Part shown: piece by piece, positions 48,074 to 58,503 of the stretch | Layout: every line of letters starts with the position of its first letter | Numbering within the stretch: the first letter of the stretch is position 1 | From: Citrobacter sp. MGH106 | GTDB taxonomy: Bacteria > Pseudomonadota > Gammaproteobacteria > Enterobacterales > Enterobacteriaceae | Length of the DNA stretch: 64,000 nucleotides | Assembly (NCBI RefSeq): GCF_001037495.1 | Contig: NZ_KQ089822.1 | Coordinates: 62,001 to 126,000, forward strand | Direction: 5' to 3' | Notes under the pieces: generated by a model | The model's database searches: none | What the model was told of the DNA's origin: nothing | What the model saw: the letters and a program-made list of their open reading frames with translations, nothing else | Position numbers and translations under genes: made by a program

Positions 48074-50209
48074 TTGCTTAATCCGATCGTTCGTAAATTC
48101 CAGTACGGTCAACACACCGTAACGCTGGAAACCGGCATGATGGCGCGTCAGGCGACTGCCGCCGTTATGGTTAGCATGGATGACACTGCGGTATTCGTTA
48201 CCGTTGTTGGTCAGAAAAAAGCGAAACCAGGCCAGGATTTCTTCCCGCTGACTGTTAACTATCAGGAGCGTACTTACGCTGCTGGTCGTATCCCAGGTAG
48301 CTTCTTCCGTCGTGAAGGTCGTCCGAGCGAAGGTGAAACCCTGATCGCGCGTCTGATTGACCGCCCGGTTCGCCCGCTGTTCCCGGAAGGCTTCGTAAAC
48401 GAAGTACAGGTTATCGCGACTGTTGTTTCCGTTAACCCGCAGGTTAACCCGGATATCGTGGCAATGATCGGTGCATCCGCTGCGCTGTCTCTGTCCGGCA
48501 TTCCGTTCAACGGCCCGATTGGCGCAGCACGCGTTGGTTACATCAATGACCAGTACGTACTGAACCCGACCCAGGACGAACTGAAAGAAAGTAAACTGGA
48601 CCTGGTTGTAGCGGGTACTGAAGCTGCCGTACTGATGGTTGAATCCGAAGCTGAACTGCTGAGCGAAGACCAGATGCTGGGCGCTGTAGTGTTCGGTCAC
48701 GAGCAGCAGCAGGTTGTTATTCAGGCGATCAATGAGCTGGTAAAAGAAGCTGGAAAACCGCGTTGGGACTGGCAGCCAGAAGCCGTCAACGAAGCGCTGA
48801 ATGCGCGCGTTGCAGCGCTGGCAGAATCTCGTCTGAGCGATGCTTACCGCATCACCGACAAACAAGAGCGTTATGCTCAGGTTGACGTGATCAAATCTGA
48901 AACCATCGCTACGCTGGTTGCAGAAGACGAAACCCTGGACGCTAACGAACTGGGTGAAATCCTGCACGCTATCGAGAAAAACGTTGTTCGTAGCCGCGTA
49001 CTGGCAGGTGAGCCGCGTATCGACGGTCGTGAAAAAGATATGATCCGTGGTCTGGACGTGCGTACTGGCGTTCTGCCGCGTACTCACGGTTCCGCACTGT
49101 TCACCCGTGGTGAAACTCAGGCGTTGGTTACTGCGACCCTCGGAACCACGCGTGATGCGCAGAACCTTGATGAACTGATGGGCGAGCGTACTGACAACTT
49201 CCTGTTCCATTACAACTTCCCTCCGTACTGCGTAGGCGAAACTGGCATGGTCGGTTCTCCGAAACGTCGTGAAATTGGTCACGGTCGTCTGGCGAAACGC
49301 GGCGTGCTGGCAGTAATGCCGGACCTGGACAAATTCCCGTACACCGTACGTGTTGTGTCTGAAATCACTGAATCTAACGGTTCTTCTTCCATGGCTTCCG
49401 TGTGTGGTGCTTCCCTGGCGCTGATGGATGCAGGTGTGCCAATCAAAGCCGCTGTTGCGGGTATCGCGATGGGTCTGGTGAAAGAAGGCGACAACTTTGT
49501 TGTTCTGTCTGACATCCTGGGTGACGAAGACCATTTGGGCGATATGGACTTCAAAGTGGCGGGTTCCCGCGACGGTATCTCTGCACTGCAGATGGATATC
49601 AAAATTGAAGGTATCACCAAAGAGATCATGCAGGTTGCTCTGAACCAGGCTAAAGGTGCGCGTCTGCACATCCTGGGAGTGATGGAACAGGCGATCAACG
49701 CGCCGCGCGGCGACATTTCTCAGTTCGCTCCGCGTATCCATACTATCAAGATCAGCCCGGACAAGATCAAAGACGTTATCGGTAAAGGCGGTTCTGTTAT
49801 CCGTGCTCTGACCGAAGAGACCGGCACCACCATCGAAATTGAAGATGATGGTACTGTGAAGATCGCGGCGACCGACGGTGAAAAAGCAAAATATGCTATC
49901 CGTCGTATCGAAGAGATCACCGCAGAAATCGAAGTAGGCCGTATCTACAACGGTAAAGTGACCCGTATCGTTGACTTTGGCGCATTCGTTGCCATCGGTG
50001 GCGGTAAAGAAGGTCTGGTACACATCTCTCAGATCGCCGACAAGCGCGTAGAGAAAGTGACCGATTACCTGCAGATGGGCCAGGAAGTACCGGTTAAAGT
50101 TCTGGAAGTTGATCGCCAGGGCCGCGTACGTCTGAGCATTAAAGAAGCAACTGAGCAATCTCAACCCGCAGCTGCACCGGAAGCACCGGTGAGCCAGCAG
50201 GGCGAGTAA
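48074..50209 (+). CDS. pnp: Polyribonucleotide nucleotidyltransferase (PNPase)
   Basis: A 711-residue phosphorolytic 3'-5' exoribonuclease of the degradosome. Two RNase PH domains (1-220 and about 315-545) flank a helical domain, followed by KH ([16 protein letters not shown]) and S1 ([15 protein letters not shown]). The start is TTG 48074 (M-LNPIVRKF), with AAAGGA nine bases upstream, as in E. coli. An Ala/Pro/Gln-rich tail ends the protein. Confidence 0.98.
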   Translation: MLNPIVRKFQYGQHTVTLETGMMARQATAAVMVSMDDTAVFVTVVGQKKAKPGQDFFPLTVNYQERTYAAGRIPGSFFRREGRPSEGETLIARLIDRPVRPLFPEGFVNEVQVIATVVSVNPQVNPDIVAMIGASAALSLSGIPFNGPIGAARVGYINDQYVLNPTQDELKESKLDLVVAGTEAAVLMVESEAELLSEDQMLGAVVFGHEQQQVVIQAINELVKEAGKPRWDWQPEAVNEALNARVAALAESRLSDAYRITDKQERYAQVDVIKSETIATLVAEDETLDANELGEILHAIEKNVVRSRVLAGEPRIDGREKDMIRGLDVRTGVLPRTHGSALFTRGETQALVTATLGTTRDAQNLDELMGERTDNFLFHYNFPPYCVGETGMVGSPKRREIGHGRLAKRGVLAVMPDLDKFPYTVRVVSEITESNGSSSMASVCGASLALMDAGVPIKAAVAGIAMGLVKEGDNFVVLSDILGDEDHLGDMDFKVAGSRDGISALQMDIKIEGITKEIMQVALNQAKGARLHILGVMEQAINAPRGDISQFAPRIHTIKISPDKIKDVIGKGGSVIRALTEETGTTIEIEDDGTVKIAATDGEKAKYAIRRIEEITAEIEVGRIYNGKVTRIVDFGAFVAIGGGKEGLVHISQIADKRVEKVTDYLQMGQEVPVKVLEVDRQGRVRLSIKEATEQSQPAAAPEAPVSQQGE

Positions 50210-50220
50210 GGTTGCCATTG

Positions 50221-50240
50221 CCCTCCGTGTGAGCGGAGGG
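50221..50240 (+). terminator. Hairpin after pnp
   Basis: CCCTCCG, TGTGA, GCGGAGGG followed by CCTTTAA is a weak terminator-like stem 11 bases past the pnp stop. The rest of the gap to nlpI shows no other strong signal. Confidence 0.5.
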
Positions 50241-50317
50241 CCTTTAACCCGGCAGGACGCCTTGTTAGCAACCGGGGAACTGGACGTTCATTCAATCGTT
50301 GTCTTCGGGAGTGGGAA

Positions 50318-51202
50318 ATGAAGCCTTTTTTGCGCTGGTGTTTCGTTGCGACAGCACTCACGCTGGCTGGATGCAGTAATTCCACCTGGCGTAAGAGTGA
50401 AGTCCTCGCAGTACCACTGCAACCGACTTTACAGCAGGAAGTGATTCTGGCACGTATGGAACAAATTCTTGCCAGTCGGGCTTTAACCGATGACGAACGC
50501 GCACAGCTTTTATATGAGCGCGGAGTGTTGTATGATAGTCTCGGTCTGAGGGCACTGGCGCGAAATGATTTTTCACAAGCGCTGGCAATCCGACCAGATA
50601 TGCCTGAAGTATTCAATTACTTAGGTATATATTTAACGCAGGCAGGCAATTTTGATGCTGCCTATGAAGCGTTTGATTCTGTACTTGAGCTTGATCCAAC
50701 TTACAACTACGCGCACTTAAATCGCGGTATCGCATTGTATTACGGCGGTCGTGATAAGTTAGCGCAAGATGATCTGCTGGCGTTTTATCAAGACGATCCC
50801 AATGATCCTTTCCGCAGTCTGTGGCTTTATCTCGCTGAGCAGAAGCTCGATGAGAAGCAGGCTAAAGAAGCGTTAAAGCAGCGCTTCGAGAAATCGGATA
50901 AAGAACAATGGGGATGGAACATTGTCGAGTTCTACCTGGGCAACATTAGCGAAGCAACGCTGATGGAACGCCTGAAGGCGGACGCAACGGATAACACCTC
51001 GCTCGCTGAGCATCTCAGTGAAACCAACTTCTATTTAGGTAAGTACTACCTAAGTCTGGGGGATTTGGACAACGCTACGGCATTGTTCAAACTGGCGGTG
51101 GCTAACAACGTTCATAACTTTGTTGAGCACCGATACGCATTGTTGGAATTATCGCTCCTGGGCCAGGACCAAGATGACCTGGCAGAATCGGACCAGCAAT
51201 AG
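50318..51202 (+). CDS. nlpI: Outer-membrane lipoprotein NlpI
   Basis: A 294-residue lipoprotein with TPR repeats that acts as adaptor for the protease Prc in turning over the peptidoglycan hydrolase MepS. The signal peptide ends in the lipobox LTLAGC, giving Cys19. TPR-like repeats are visible at about 60-165 ([25 protein letters not shown] and following). The start has GGGAGTGGGAA upstream. It lies between pnp and yrbN-deaD. Confidence 0.97.
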   Translation: MKPFLRWCFVATALTLAGCSNSTWRKSEVLAVPLQPTLQQEVILARMEQILASRALTDDERAQLLYERGVLYDSLGLRALARNDFSQALAIRPDMPEVFNYLGIYLTQAGNFDAAYEAFDSVLELDPTYNYAHLNRGIALYYGGRDKLAQDDLLAFYQDDPNDPFRSLWLYLAEQKLDEKQAKEALKQRFEKSDKEQWGWNIVEFYLGNISEATLMERLKADATDNTSLAEHLSETNFYLGKYYLSLGDLDNATALFKLAVANNVHNFVEHRYALLELSLLGQDQDDLAESDQQ

Positions 51203-51307
51203 CTGACGTACACATCAGCCCGTAATCTTTTTGATTGCCATCACCTTCGCGGGTGAGGGCGTTGTTGTTCGTTAATACACCTACTTTGAGCCGGTTCACA
51301 CTTTTCA

Positions 51308-51388
51308 ATGAAAATTGCAGATCAATTTCATGATGAGTTATGTAGACTGGCCGCCATTAATTTTGAGGCACACGTACTACATGGCTGA
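51308..51388 (+). CDS. yrbN: Small protein YrbN
   Basis: A 26-residue ORF beginning [14 protein letters not shown] and ending FEAHVLHG, matching the E. coli small protein YrbN as I recall it. Its stop overlaps the deaD start by eight bases (ATGGCTGA), so its translation probably feeds deaD initiation. Function is unknown. It has a weak ribosome-binding site. Confidence 0.85.
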
Positions 51389-53312
51389 ATTCGAAACCAC
51401 TTTTGCAGATCTGGGCCTGAAGGCTCCTATCCTTGAAGCCCTTACCGATCTGGGTTACGAAAAACCATCTCCAATCCAGGCAGAGTGCATTCCGCATCTG
51501 CTGGGCGGTCGCGATGTTCTGGGTATGGCCCAGACCGGTAGCGGCAAAACTGCAGCGTTCTCTTTACCGCTGCTCAACAATCTTGATCCTGAGCTGAAGG
51601 CACCTCAGATTCTGGTGCTGGCACCGACCCGCGAACTGGCGGTTCAGGTTGCAGAAGCCATGACGGATTTCTCTAAACATATGCGCGGCGTGAATGTGGT
51701 TGCCCTGTACGGCGGCCAGCGTTATGACGTGCAATTACGTGCCCTGCGCCAGGGCCCGCAGATCGTTGTCGGTACGCCGGGACGTCTGCTGGATCACCTG
51801 AAGCGCGGTACTCTGGATCTCTCCAAACTGAGCGGTCTGGTGCTGGACGAAGCTGATGAAATGCTGCGTATGGGCTTCATCGAAGACGTTGAAACGATTA
51901 TGGCGCAGATCCCGGAAGGTCATCAGACCGCTCTGTTCTCTGCAACTATGCCGGAAGCGATTCGTCGTATTACCCGCCGCTTTATGAAAGAGCCGCAGGA
52001 AGTTCGTATTCAGTCCAGCGTAACCACGCGTCCTGACATCAGCCAGAGCTACTGGACTGTGTGGGGCATGCGTAAAAATGAAGCTCTGGTACGTTTCCTG
52101 GAAGCAGAAGACTTTGATGCGGCGATTATCTTCGTACGTACCAAAAATGCGACCCTGGAAGTCGCTGAAGCACTGGAGCGTAGCGGTTATAGCAGCGCTG
52201 CACTGAATGGCGACATGAACCAGTCTCTGCGTGAGCAGACTCTGGAGCGTCTGAAAGATGGCCGTCTGGATATTCTGATTGCGACCGACGTTGCTGCTCG
52301 TGGCCTGGACGTTGAGCGTATCAGCCTGGTTGTTAACTACGACATCCCGATGGACTCTGAGTCTTACGTTCACCGTATTGGTCGTACTGGTCGTGCGGGT
52401 CGTGCGGGTCGTGCGCTGCTGTTCGTTGAGAACCGCGAGCGTCGTCTGCTGCGTAACATCGAACGCACCATGAAGCTGACCATTCCGGAAGTAGAACTGC
52501 CGAACGCAGACCTGCTGGGCAAACGCCGTCTGGAAAAATTCGCCGCGAAAGTACAGCAACAGCTGGAAAGCAGCGATCTGGATCAGTACCGTGCTCTGCT
52601 GGCAAAAATGCAGCCGGAAGAAGAACTGGATATCGAAACTCTGGCCGCAGCACTGCTGAAAATGGCTCAGGGCGAACGTCCGCTGATCCTGCCGCCAGAT
52701 GCTCCGATGCGTCCGAAACGCGAATTCCGCGACCGCGATGATCGTGGTCCGCGTGACCGCAACGATCGTGGCCCGCGTGGCGACCGTCCAGAACGTGGTG
52801 GTGAAGATCGTCCACGTCGTGAACGTCGTGACGTTGGTGATATGCAGCTGTACCGCATTGAAGTGGGCCGTGACGACGGTGTTGAAGTTCGTCATATCGT
52901 TGGCGCGATTGCTAACGAAGGCGATATCAGCAGCCGTTACATTGGTAACATCAAGCTGTTTGCTTCCCACTCCACCATCGAACTGCCGAAAGGCATGCCG
53001 GGCGACGTGCTGCAGCACTTTACCCGTACCCGTATCCTGAACAAACCGATGAACATGCAACTGGTTGGCGATGCAGTACCGCACACCGGTGGTGAGCGTC
53101 GTGGCGGTGGTCGCTTCAGCGGCGAACGTCGTGAAGGCGGTCGTGGTGAAGGTCGTAGTTTCAGCGGTGAGCGTCGTGAAGGCGGCCGTGGCGATGGTCG
53201 TCGTTTCAGCGGTGAGCGTCGTGAAGGTAACCGTGGTCCGCGCCGCGATGATTCTTCTGCGCCGCGCCGTGATGACTCTGCTGGCCGTCGTCGTTTCGGT
53301 GGTGACGCATAA
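51381..53312 (+). CDS. deaD: Cold-shock DEAD-box RNA helicase DeaD (CsdA)
   Basis: A 643-residue ATP-dependent RNA helicase for 50S assembly and mRNA decay in the cold. Motifs in order are Q motif ([11 protein letters not shown]), AQTGSGKT (50-57), PTRELA, LDEADEM, SAT and [10 protein letters not shown]. An RNA-binding domain and an RGG-rich tail follow. The tail has tandem [11 protein letters not shown] units (53117-53230) and is longer than in E. coli (629). ATG 51381 (MAEFETTF) is taken as start. Confidence 0.97.
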
Positions 53313-53346
53313 GCCTTACGGTTTAAAAGCGTAAAGTAAAATATAC

Positions 53347-53377
53347 AGCCCCGATCTAAACAATCGGGGCTTTTTTT
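53347..53377 (+). terminator. Intrinsic terminator after deaD
   Basis: AGCCCCGAT, CTAAACA, ATCGGGGCT then seven T. Confidence 0.92.
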
Positions 53378-53386
53378 ATTTCATTT

Positions 53387-53404
53387 GTACTCGTGTACTG
53401 GTAC
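53387..53404 (+). promoter_or_regulatory. TrpR operator-like site of mtr
   Basis: GTACTCGTGTACTGGTAC is an imperfect palindrome matching the trp operator pattern (GTACTAGTT-AACTAGTAC). It lies about 55 bases before mtr. TrpR repression and TyrR activation of mtr are known in E. coli. A TATAAT at 53433-53438 is close to the ATG, so the promoter itself remains unplaced. Confidence 0.6.
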
Positions 53405-53457
53405 AGTGCGACACATTAAAATGTAGTCACAATATAATTGACTGGAGAGATGGCTGA

Positions 53458-54702
53458 ATGGCAACACTAACCACCACCCAAACGTCACCTTCGCTGCTCG
53501 GCGGCGTAGTGATTATCGGCGGCACCATTATTGGCGCAGGAATGTTTTCTCTGCCAGTGGTCATGTCCGGGGCGTGGTTCTTCTGGTCTATGGCGGCGCT
53601 CATCTTTACCTGGTTTTGTATGCTGCATTCCGGGCTGATGATCCTGGAGGCCAATCTGAATTATCGTATTGGATCCAGTTTTGACACCATTACTAAAGAC
53701 CTGTTGGGCAAGGGCTGGAACGTTGTTAATGGTATCTCGATTGCTTTTGTACTCTATATTCTGACCTATGCATACATTTCTGCGAGCGGTTCGATCCTGC
53801 ATCACACCTTCTCGGAGATGTCGCTGAATGTTCCGGCACGTGCGGCAGGATTTGGTTTTGCTCTGCTGGTAGCGTTTGTGGTGTGGTTGAGTACTAAAGC
53901 GGTCAGTCGCATGACCGCCATTGTACTGGGTGCGAAGGTAATAACGTTCTTCCTGACCTTCGGCAGTTTGTTAGGGCATGTGACACCGACTACGCTGTTT
54001 AACGTGGCGGAAAGCAATGCTTCATATACGCCGTATTTGCTGATGACGCTGCCGTTTTGCCTCGCCTCATTTGGCTACCACGGCAACGTACCGAGTCTGA
54101 TGAAGTACTACGGCAAAGACCCGCGCACCATTGTTAAATGCCTCGTTTACGGCACGCTGCTGGCGCTGGTGCTGTACACCGTATGGTTGCTGGGGACGAT
54201 GGGCAATATTCCGCGTCCTGAATTTGTTGGTATTGCACAGCAGGGCGGTAACATTGATGTGCTGGTGCAGGCGCTGAGTGGTGTGTTGAACAGCCGTAGT
54301 CTGGATCTGCTGCTGGTGGTGTTCTCTAACTTTGCGGTAGCGAGTTCGTTTCTTGGAGTGACGCTGGGGCTGTTTGACTATCTGGCGGATCTGTTTGGTT
54401 TTGACGATTCTGCAATGGGCCGCTTTAAAACGGCATTACTGACTTTTGTTCCGCCGATTGTGGGTGGCCTGCTGTGGCCGAACGGTTTCCTGTATGCAAT
54501 TGGTTATGCAGGATTAGCAGCAACGATTTGGGCGGCAATTGTCCCGGCATTACTGGCGCGTAAATCCCGTCAACGCTTCGGTAGCCCGAAATTCCGTGTA
54601 TGGGGGGGCAAGCCGATGATTGCTCTGATCCTGGTCTTCGGCGTCGGCAACGCGGTTATCCACATCCTGTCGAGCGTGAATCTATTGCCTGTGTACCAGT
54701 AA
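53458..54702 (+). CDS. mtr: Tryptophan-specific permease Mtr
   Basis: A 414-residue high-affinity tryptophan/proton symporter of the aromatic amino acid permease family, with eleven predicted helices. [19 protein letters not shown] near the start and [19 protein letters not shown] in the middle are family marks. The length equals E. coli Mtr. GGAGAG precedes the ATG. It is monocistronic and followed by a BIME. Confidence 0.97.
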   Translation: MATLTTTQTSPSLLGGVVIIGGTIIGAGMFSLPVVMSGAWFFWSMAALIFTWFCMLHSGLMILEANLNYRIGSSFDTITKDLLGKGWNVVNGISIAFVLYILTYAYISASGSILHHTFSEMSLNVPARAAGFGFALLVAFVVWLSTKAVSRMTAIVLGAKVITFFLTFGSLLGHVTPTTLFNVAESNASYTPYLLMTLPFCLASFGYHGNVPSLMKYYGKDPRTIVKCLVYGTLLALVLYTVWLLGTMGNIPRPEFVGIAQQGGNIDVLVQALSGVLNSRSLDLLLVVFSNFAVASSFLGVTLGLFDYLADLFGFDDSAMGRFKTALLTFVPPIVGGLLWPNGFLYAIGYAGLAATIWAAIVPALLARKSRQRFGSPKFRVWGGKPMIALILVFGVGNAVIHILSSVNLLPVYQ

Positions 54703-54711
54703 CCTTTTAGT

Positions 54712-54780
54712 GCCGGATGGCGCTACGCTTATCCGTCCTACACGCTCTCGTAGGTCCGGTAAGCGAAGCACCACCGGGCA
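54712..54780. repeat. BIME (REP pair) between mtr and yhbW
   Basis: Two REP units in opposite orientation, GCCGGATGGCGCTACGC to TATCCG and GGTCCGGTAAGCG to CACCGGGC, lie between the convergent mtr and yhbW genes. Confidence 0.8.
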
Positions 54781-54790
54781 AAACAACGCC

Positions 54791-55798
54791 CTACCCAACC
54801 AACTCTTCTTTCACCTGCATCGCTAAATCAAACGAATGTAAACGTGCCTGGTGGTCGAAAATCTGCCCATTGACCATAATTTCATCCGCTTGTGTTTCAC
54901 GCAGAATCGACTCCAGTCCATGACGTATTTTCACTTTATCTCCCACCAGCGACATACTCAGTGCCTGCTGAACGCCATACTGCTCAGAAGCGGACCACAG
55001 CTGATGCATATTTTCTACCGGAGGTGGTAACTGTCCGGTTTCACCCCGACGCAATTTTACGAATGCCTGCTGCATCGAGGTAAAGAGAAATTCGGCATCA
55101 CGATTGCTGTCAGCGGCAATGATATTGATGCACACCATGGCATACGGTGTTGCCAGCCGTGCTGAAGGTTTGAACTGAGTGCGATACAGATGCAATGCCT
55201 GGTGCAGCATATCTGGTGCGAAGTGTGAGGCGAAGGCAAACGGCAAACCAAGCTGTGCTGCCAGTTGTGCGCTGTACAGGCTGGATCCCAGTAACCAGAC
55301 CGGAATTTGCTCACCATAGCCGGGAACCGGGCGTACTTGTGGATTAGGATCGCATGCGTCAAACCAGTCCACCAGTTCCGCCACATCGCGCGGGAAGTTA
55401 TCGATATCACCGCTCATATGACGGCGCAGTGCGCGCATGGTGGGTTGATCGCTGCCTGGCGCACGTCCAAGGCCCAGGTCGATACGGCCAGGATACAGCG
55501 TATTCAGCGTCCCGAACTGCTCAGCGATCACCAACGGTGAATGGTTAGGTAGCATGACCCCACCGGACCCCAGACGCAGGGTGGTGGTATTGGCTGCCAG
55601 ATAACCTATCAGTACAGAGGTTGCTGCACTGGCGATACCGGTCATATTGTGATGTTCAGCCAGCCAGTAGCGATGGTAGCCGCGCTTTTCAGCCAGTTGA
55701 GCGAGATCCAGAGAGTGCGTAAAAGCCTCTTTTGCACTGGAACCTTCGGGGATCGGTGCCAGATCCAGCACCGAGAACGGAATAATTTTGTCAGTCAT
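54791..55798 (-). CDS. yhbW: Luciferase-like monooxygenase YhbW
   Basis: A 335-residue flavin-dependent, bacterial-luciferase-fold protein with the start [21 protein letters not shown] and the FMN-binding [14 protein letters not shown]. The substrate is unknown. It lies downstream of ubiUV on the same strand after a 78-base gap. That gap is almost filled by a long inverted repeat ending four bases before its ATG. Confidence 0.93.
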   Translation of the reverse strand: MTDKIIPFSVLDLAPIPEGSSAKEAFTHSLDLAQLAEKRGYHRYWLAEHHNMTGIASAATSVLIGYLAANTTTLRLGSGGVMLPNHSPLVIAEQFGTLNTLYPGRIDLGLGRAPGSDQPTMRALRRHMSGDIDNFPRDVAELVDWFDACDPNPQVRPVPGYGEQIPVWLLGSSLYSAQLAAQLGLPFAFASHFAPDMLHQALHLYRTQFKPSARLATPYAMVCINIIAADSNRDAEFLFTSMQQAFVKLRRGETGQLPPPVENMHQLWSASEQYGVQQALSMSLVGDKVKIRHGLESILRETQADEIMVNGQIFDHQARLHSFDLAMQVKEELVG

Positions 55799-55802
55799 AA
55801 CG

Positions 55803-55872
55803 GCTCACTTTGTTACCGGTTAATCTTTTAATACTGCATTAAAATTTGATTACCGTTGTTAACAAAGTGAGC
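55803..55872 (-). promoter_or_regulatory. 70-base nested inverted repeat over the yhbW ribosome-binding region
   Basis: GCTCACTTTGTTA (55803-55815) pairs perfectly with TAACAAAGTGAGC (55860-55872). Inside, GGTTAATC/GATTACC pair with one bulge, and TTTTAAT/ATTAAAA form the inner stem with a five-base loop, about 27 pairs in all. In the ubiV-yhbW message the 3' arm holds the AAGTGAG ribosome-binding sequence of yhbW. On the forward strand a T-run follows. Confidence 0.85.
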
Positions 55873-55876
55873 TTTT

Positions 55877-56755
55877 TTACGCCTGAAGCTCCAGACCTGC
55901 CAGACGTTTCCAGTAGCCGTTACAGTCGCTGTGGGCAGTAAGTGGTAATGGGGCACAGCCATTCTCATTGGCACGGAAGGCATCAAGCATCGCGAATGTC
56001 TCGGTTCCTAATGGGGACAGACGGACGATATCAACCAGGCCCTGCATGGACGTCAGTTCATTACCGAGGTTGTAGACATAACCGCTCATGGTCTGAATCC
56101 CATTCAGGACAAAGACCTGCTGGTTCTCTTGCGACAGGACATCGCGGCCATTTGGATATTTGATGCAGCAGGTTTCGCATTCGTCTTTTGGTCGGTCCTC
56201 AGAGCGTGCGGTAAAGCAGCGGGCAGAGTACGCTAAAGGTAGATGCCCGTAGCTCAGAACTTCGACTTCAAACTGGTTGCGAATACCCAAGTCATCACAC
56301 TGGTTGAGCAGATTCACCAGCCAGTCGCGGGATAGTTCTACTGGCATACACCAGCGCACCATGCCTTGTTTAAGCAACAGACGAAGGGTCACGGCGTTGT
56401 AGCAGTTGAGCGCATGCCCGGCGACAAATGGCAGTTTACGTTCGGCGCACATGTTCACAACGCCCAGATCGCTGGCTTCCAGTAGGAAGTCGCCATTTTC
56501 TACATAGCGCTTCAGCTCACCCAGCTCCGATGATGCCTGAACCAGCGCCAGCGTGGACAGCACCACCTGTTTCCCGCTACTGGCGAGTGATTTTGCCATA
56601 TCAATCCAGTCACCCGTTTTGGTGGCGCGGCGTTTGCTACACACAGCTTCCCCAAGATAGATAACGTCGGCATTACTGGTAGCGGCCTGCTGATAAAAAT
56701 CTTCCAGCGTTTCTTTCGACCAGTAGTAGAGCACTGGTCCTAAGGAATATTTCAT
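55877..56755 (-). CDS. ubiV: O2-independent ubiquinone hydroxylation protein UbiV
   Basis: A 292-residue U32-family protein that works with UbiU and UbiT in anaerobic ubiquinone synthesis and carries a 4Fe-4S cluster. Candidate ligands are Cys39-region (GEAVCSKRR) and the cluster SARCFTARSEDRPKDECETCCIKYP. ATG 56755 (MKYSLGPVL) was chosen over a start six codons upstream. It lies eight bases after ubiU. Confidence 0.95.
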   Translation of the reverse strand: MKYSLGPVLYYWSKETLEDFYQQAATSNADVIYLGEAVCSKRRATKTGDWIDMAKSLASSGKQVVLSTLALVQASSELGELKRYVENGDFLLEASDLGVVNMCAERKLPFVAGHALNCYNAVTLRLLLKQGMVRWCMPVELSRDWLVNLLNQCDDLGIRNQFEVEVLSYGHLPLAYSARCFTARSEDRPKDECETCCIKYPNGRDVLSQENQQVFVLNGIQTMSGYVYNLGNELTSMQGLVDIVRLSPLGTETFAMLDAFRANENGCAPLPLTAHSDCNGYWKRLAGLELQA

Positions 56756-56763
56756 TGCTTTTC

Positions 56764-57759
56764 TCACTGCCATTTACGGTGATACGCACCAAGCGTAGTC
56801 TGCGTGCCTTCGGACATTGAACCGAGTGTTTCCATCCAGGCGCTTTGCGGAACAAAGTTCTGCGGATCGGCTTTGCAACGGTCAATCGCCTGGCGCCACA
56901 CTTTCGCCACCTGGCTGACGTAAGCCGGGCTACGCTGACGTCCCTCAATTTTCACCGAGGCGATGTTGGCTGCCATCAGATCGGGTAGCAGTTCTAACGT
57001 ATTAAGGCTGGTCGGCTCCTCCAGCGCATGATAACGCTCACCGTCCACAAGATAGCGTCCCTTACAAAGCGTTGGATAACCTGCGTTTTCACCGTCCTGA
57101 TAGCGGTCAATCAGCACTTCATTCAGGCGAGATTCAAGGCCTGCTGGGGTTTGCTGCCAGCGAACAAATCGGGCAGGGGAGCACGCACCAACGGTGTTGG
57201 GGGATTCACCCGTCAGATAAGACGAAAGATAGCAGCGACCTTCCGCCATAATGCACAGACTGCCAAAGGCAAACACTTCTAAAGGAACTGGTGTTACGCG
57301 AGCGAGCTGTTTTACCTGATGGATTGATAGCACACGTGGTAGAACAACGCGTGCGACGTCAAAGTTGCGATGGTAGAAATTAATCGCTTCCTCGTTGGTT
57401 GCGGATGCCTGAACGGAGACATGGCGCTCAATATGCGGGTAGCGCTCTGCGGCATACTCAAGCATAGCGAGATCGGCGAGGATCAGCGCATCAGCACCCA
57501 GTTGCGCCGCCATATCAACGGCTCGTTGCCAACGTGCGTAACCATCCGGGTGCGCAAAGGTGTTAATTGCGATGTGCAGCTTACGGCGGTGTTGATGGAC
57601 AAAATTCACCGCTTCCTGCAATTTTTTCTCGGTAAAATTAAGGCCGGCGAAATGACGGGCGTTGGTGTCATCTTTCAGCCCGATGTATACAGCATCAGCG
57701 CCGTTCTCGATGGCCGCCTTAAGCGCCGGGAGATTTCCGGCAGGGCAGAGCAGCTCCAT
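56764..57759 (-). CDS. ubiU: O2-independent ubiquinone hydroxylation protein UbiU
   Basis: A 331-residue peptidase-U32-family protein that forms an Fe-S heterodimer with UbiV. The start MELLCPAGNLPALKAAIENGADAVYIG and the cysteine set in EGRCYLSSYLTGESPNTVGACSPARF are typical, with further Cys at TLCKGRYL. It is divergent from ubiT; in E. coli this promoter region responds to FNR. Confidence 0.96.
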   Translation of the reverse strand: MELLCPAGNLPALKAAIENGADAVYIGLKDDTNARHFAGLNFTEKKLQEAVNFVHQHRRKLHIAINTFAHPDGYARWQRAVDMAAQLGADALILADLAMLEYAAERYPHIERHVSVQASATNEEAINFYHRNFDVARVVLPRVLSIHQVKQLARVTPVPLEVFAFGSLCIMAEGRCYLSSYLTGESPNTVGACSPARFVRWQQTPAGLESRLNEVLIDRYQDGENAGYPTLCKGRYLVDGERYHALEEPTSLNTLELLPDLMAANIASVKIEGRQRSPAYVSQVAKVWRQAIDRCKADPQNFVPQSAWMETLGSMSEGTQTTLGAYHRKWQ

Positions 57760-57862
57760 AATTTATCCTGAAAGTTGCGCCACCAGGGCGCAAAAATGTT
57801 AACGAAGAGGGATTTTAGTTAACCTTGCTGAGACAATTTTTGATTTGAGGCAGTTAAAGTCG

Positions 57863-57879
57863 TATTGGTGACACCAATA
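57863..57879. promoter_or_regulatory. 8-1-8 perfect dyad in the ubiU-ubiT gap
   Basis: TATTGGTG, one base, CACCAATA lies 100 bases before each divergent start. The sequence does not match FNR (TTGAT-N4-ATCAA); only FNR half-sites such as TTGATATGG (57934 region) are present nearby. The binding protein is unknown. Confidence 0.4.
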
Positions 57880-57978
57880 AAGAGGTAACAATTTCGCATC
57901 GAATTGTTGATTTATGCCGCTATGTCGTTTATTTGATATGGCAAAATAGCAGGACTATTGAAACAGGGAGTAAAGCTC

Positions 57979-58503
57979 GTGTTGGATAAACTGCGTTCAC
58001 GCTTAGTACATTTTGGTCCTTCTCTGATGAGTGTACCGGTTAAACTGACGCCCTTTACGCTGAAGCGCCAGGTTCTGGAACAAGTCTTGAGCTGGCAATT
58101 TCGCCAGGCGCTGGCCGATGGAGAACTTGAGTTTCTCGACGGTCGCTGGTTGAGCATAAATGTTCGCGATATTGGCCTCAGATGGTATACCTCTGTTGAG
58201 AACGACAAACTTATCGTCAGTCAGGACGCAGACGCTGATGTGAGTTTTAGCGCAGATGCCAGCGATTTATTGATGATTGCAGCGCGCAAGCAGGACCCGG
58301 ATACGCTTTTCTTCCAGCGTCGCCTGGTGATTGAAGGCGATACAGAATTAGGGCTACATGTGAAAAATCTGATGGACGCCATTGAACTGGAGCAGATGCC
58401 GAAACCGTTGCGTGTCATGCTGCTGCAACTGGCGGACTTTGTTGAGGCGGGTATGAAACATTCGCCAGAAACCAAACAGACCTCGGTAGGTGAACCATGC
58501 TGA
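57979..58503 (+). CDS. ubiT: SCP2-domain ubiquinone biosynthesis accessory factor UbiT
   Basis: A 174-residue SCP2 lipid-binding-domain protein for anaerobic ubiquinone synthesis. The SCP2 part includes DADVSFSADASDLLMIAARKQDPDTLFFQRRLVIEGDTELG. The start is GTG 57979 (M-LDKLRSR), with GGGAG ten bases upstream; an in-frame TTG at 57958 is less likely. Its last seven bases overlap yhbS. Confidence 0.95.
   Translation: MLDKLRSRLVHFGPSLMSVPVKLTPFTLKRQVLEQVLSWQFRQALADGELEFLDGRWLSINVRDIGLRWYTSVENDKLIVSQDADADVSFSADASDLLMIAARKQDPDTLFFQRRLVIEGDTELGLHVKNLMDAIELEQMPKPLRVMLLQLADFVEAGMKHSPETKQTSVGEPC

Noticed and set aside
48023-50218. A 731-codon open frame on the reverse strand opposite pnp
   Set aside because: It mirrors the pnp coding strand, has a Phe/His/Thr/Arg-rich composition typical of antisense shadows of highly biased genes, and resembles no family.
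51735-53084. A 449-codon reverse-strand frame opposite deaD
   Set aside because: Antisense shadow created by codon bias in deaD.
53112-53230. Regular tandem repeats that could suggest a CRISPR-like or satellite array
   Set aside because: They are in-frame RGG-type codons of deaD with no spacers of constant length.
57780-57978. A full FNR site in the ubiU-ubiT gap
   Set aside because: Only TTGAT half-sites were found; no TTGAT-N4-ATCAA match is present by eye.
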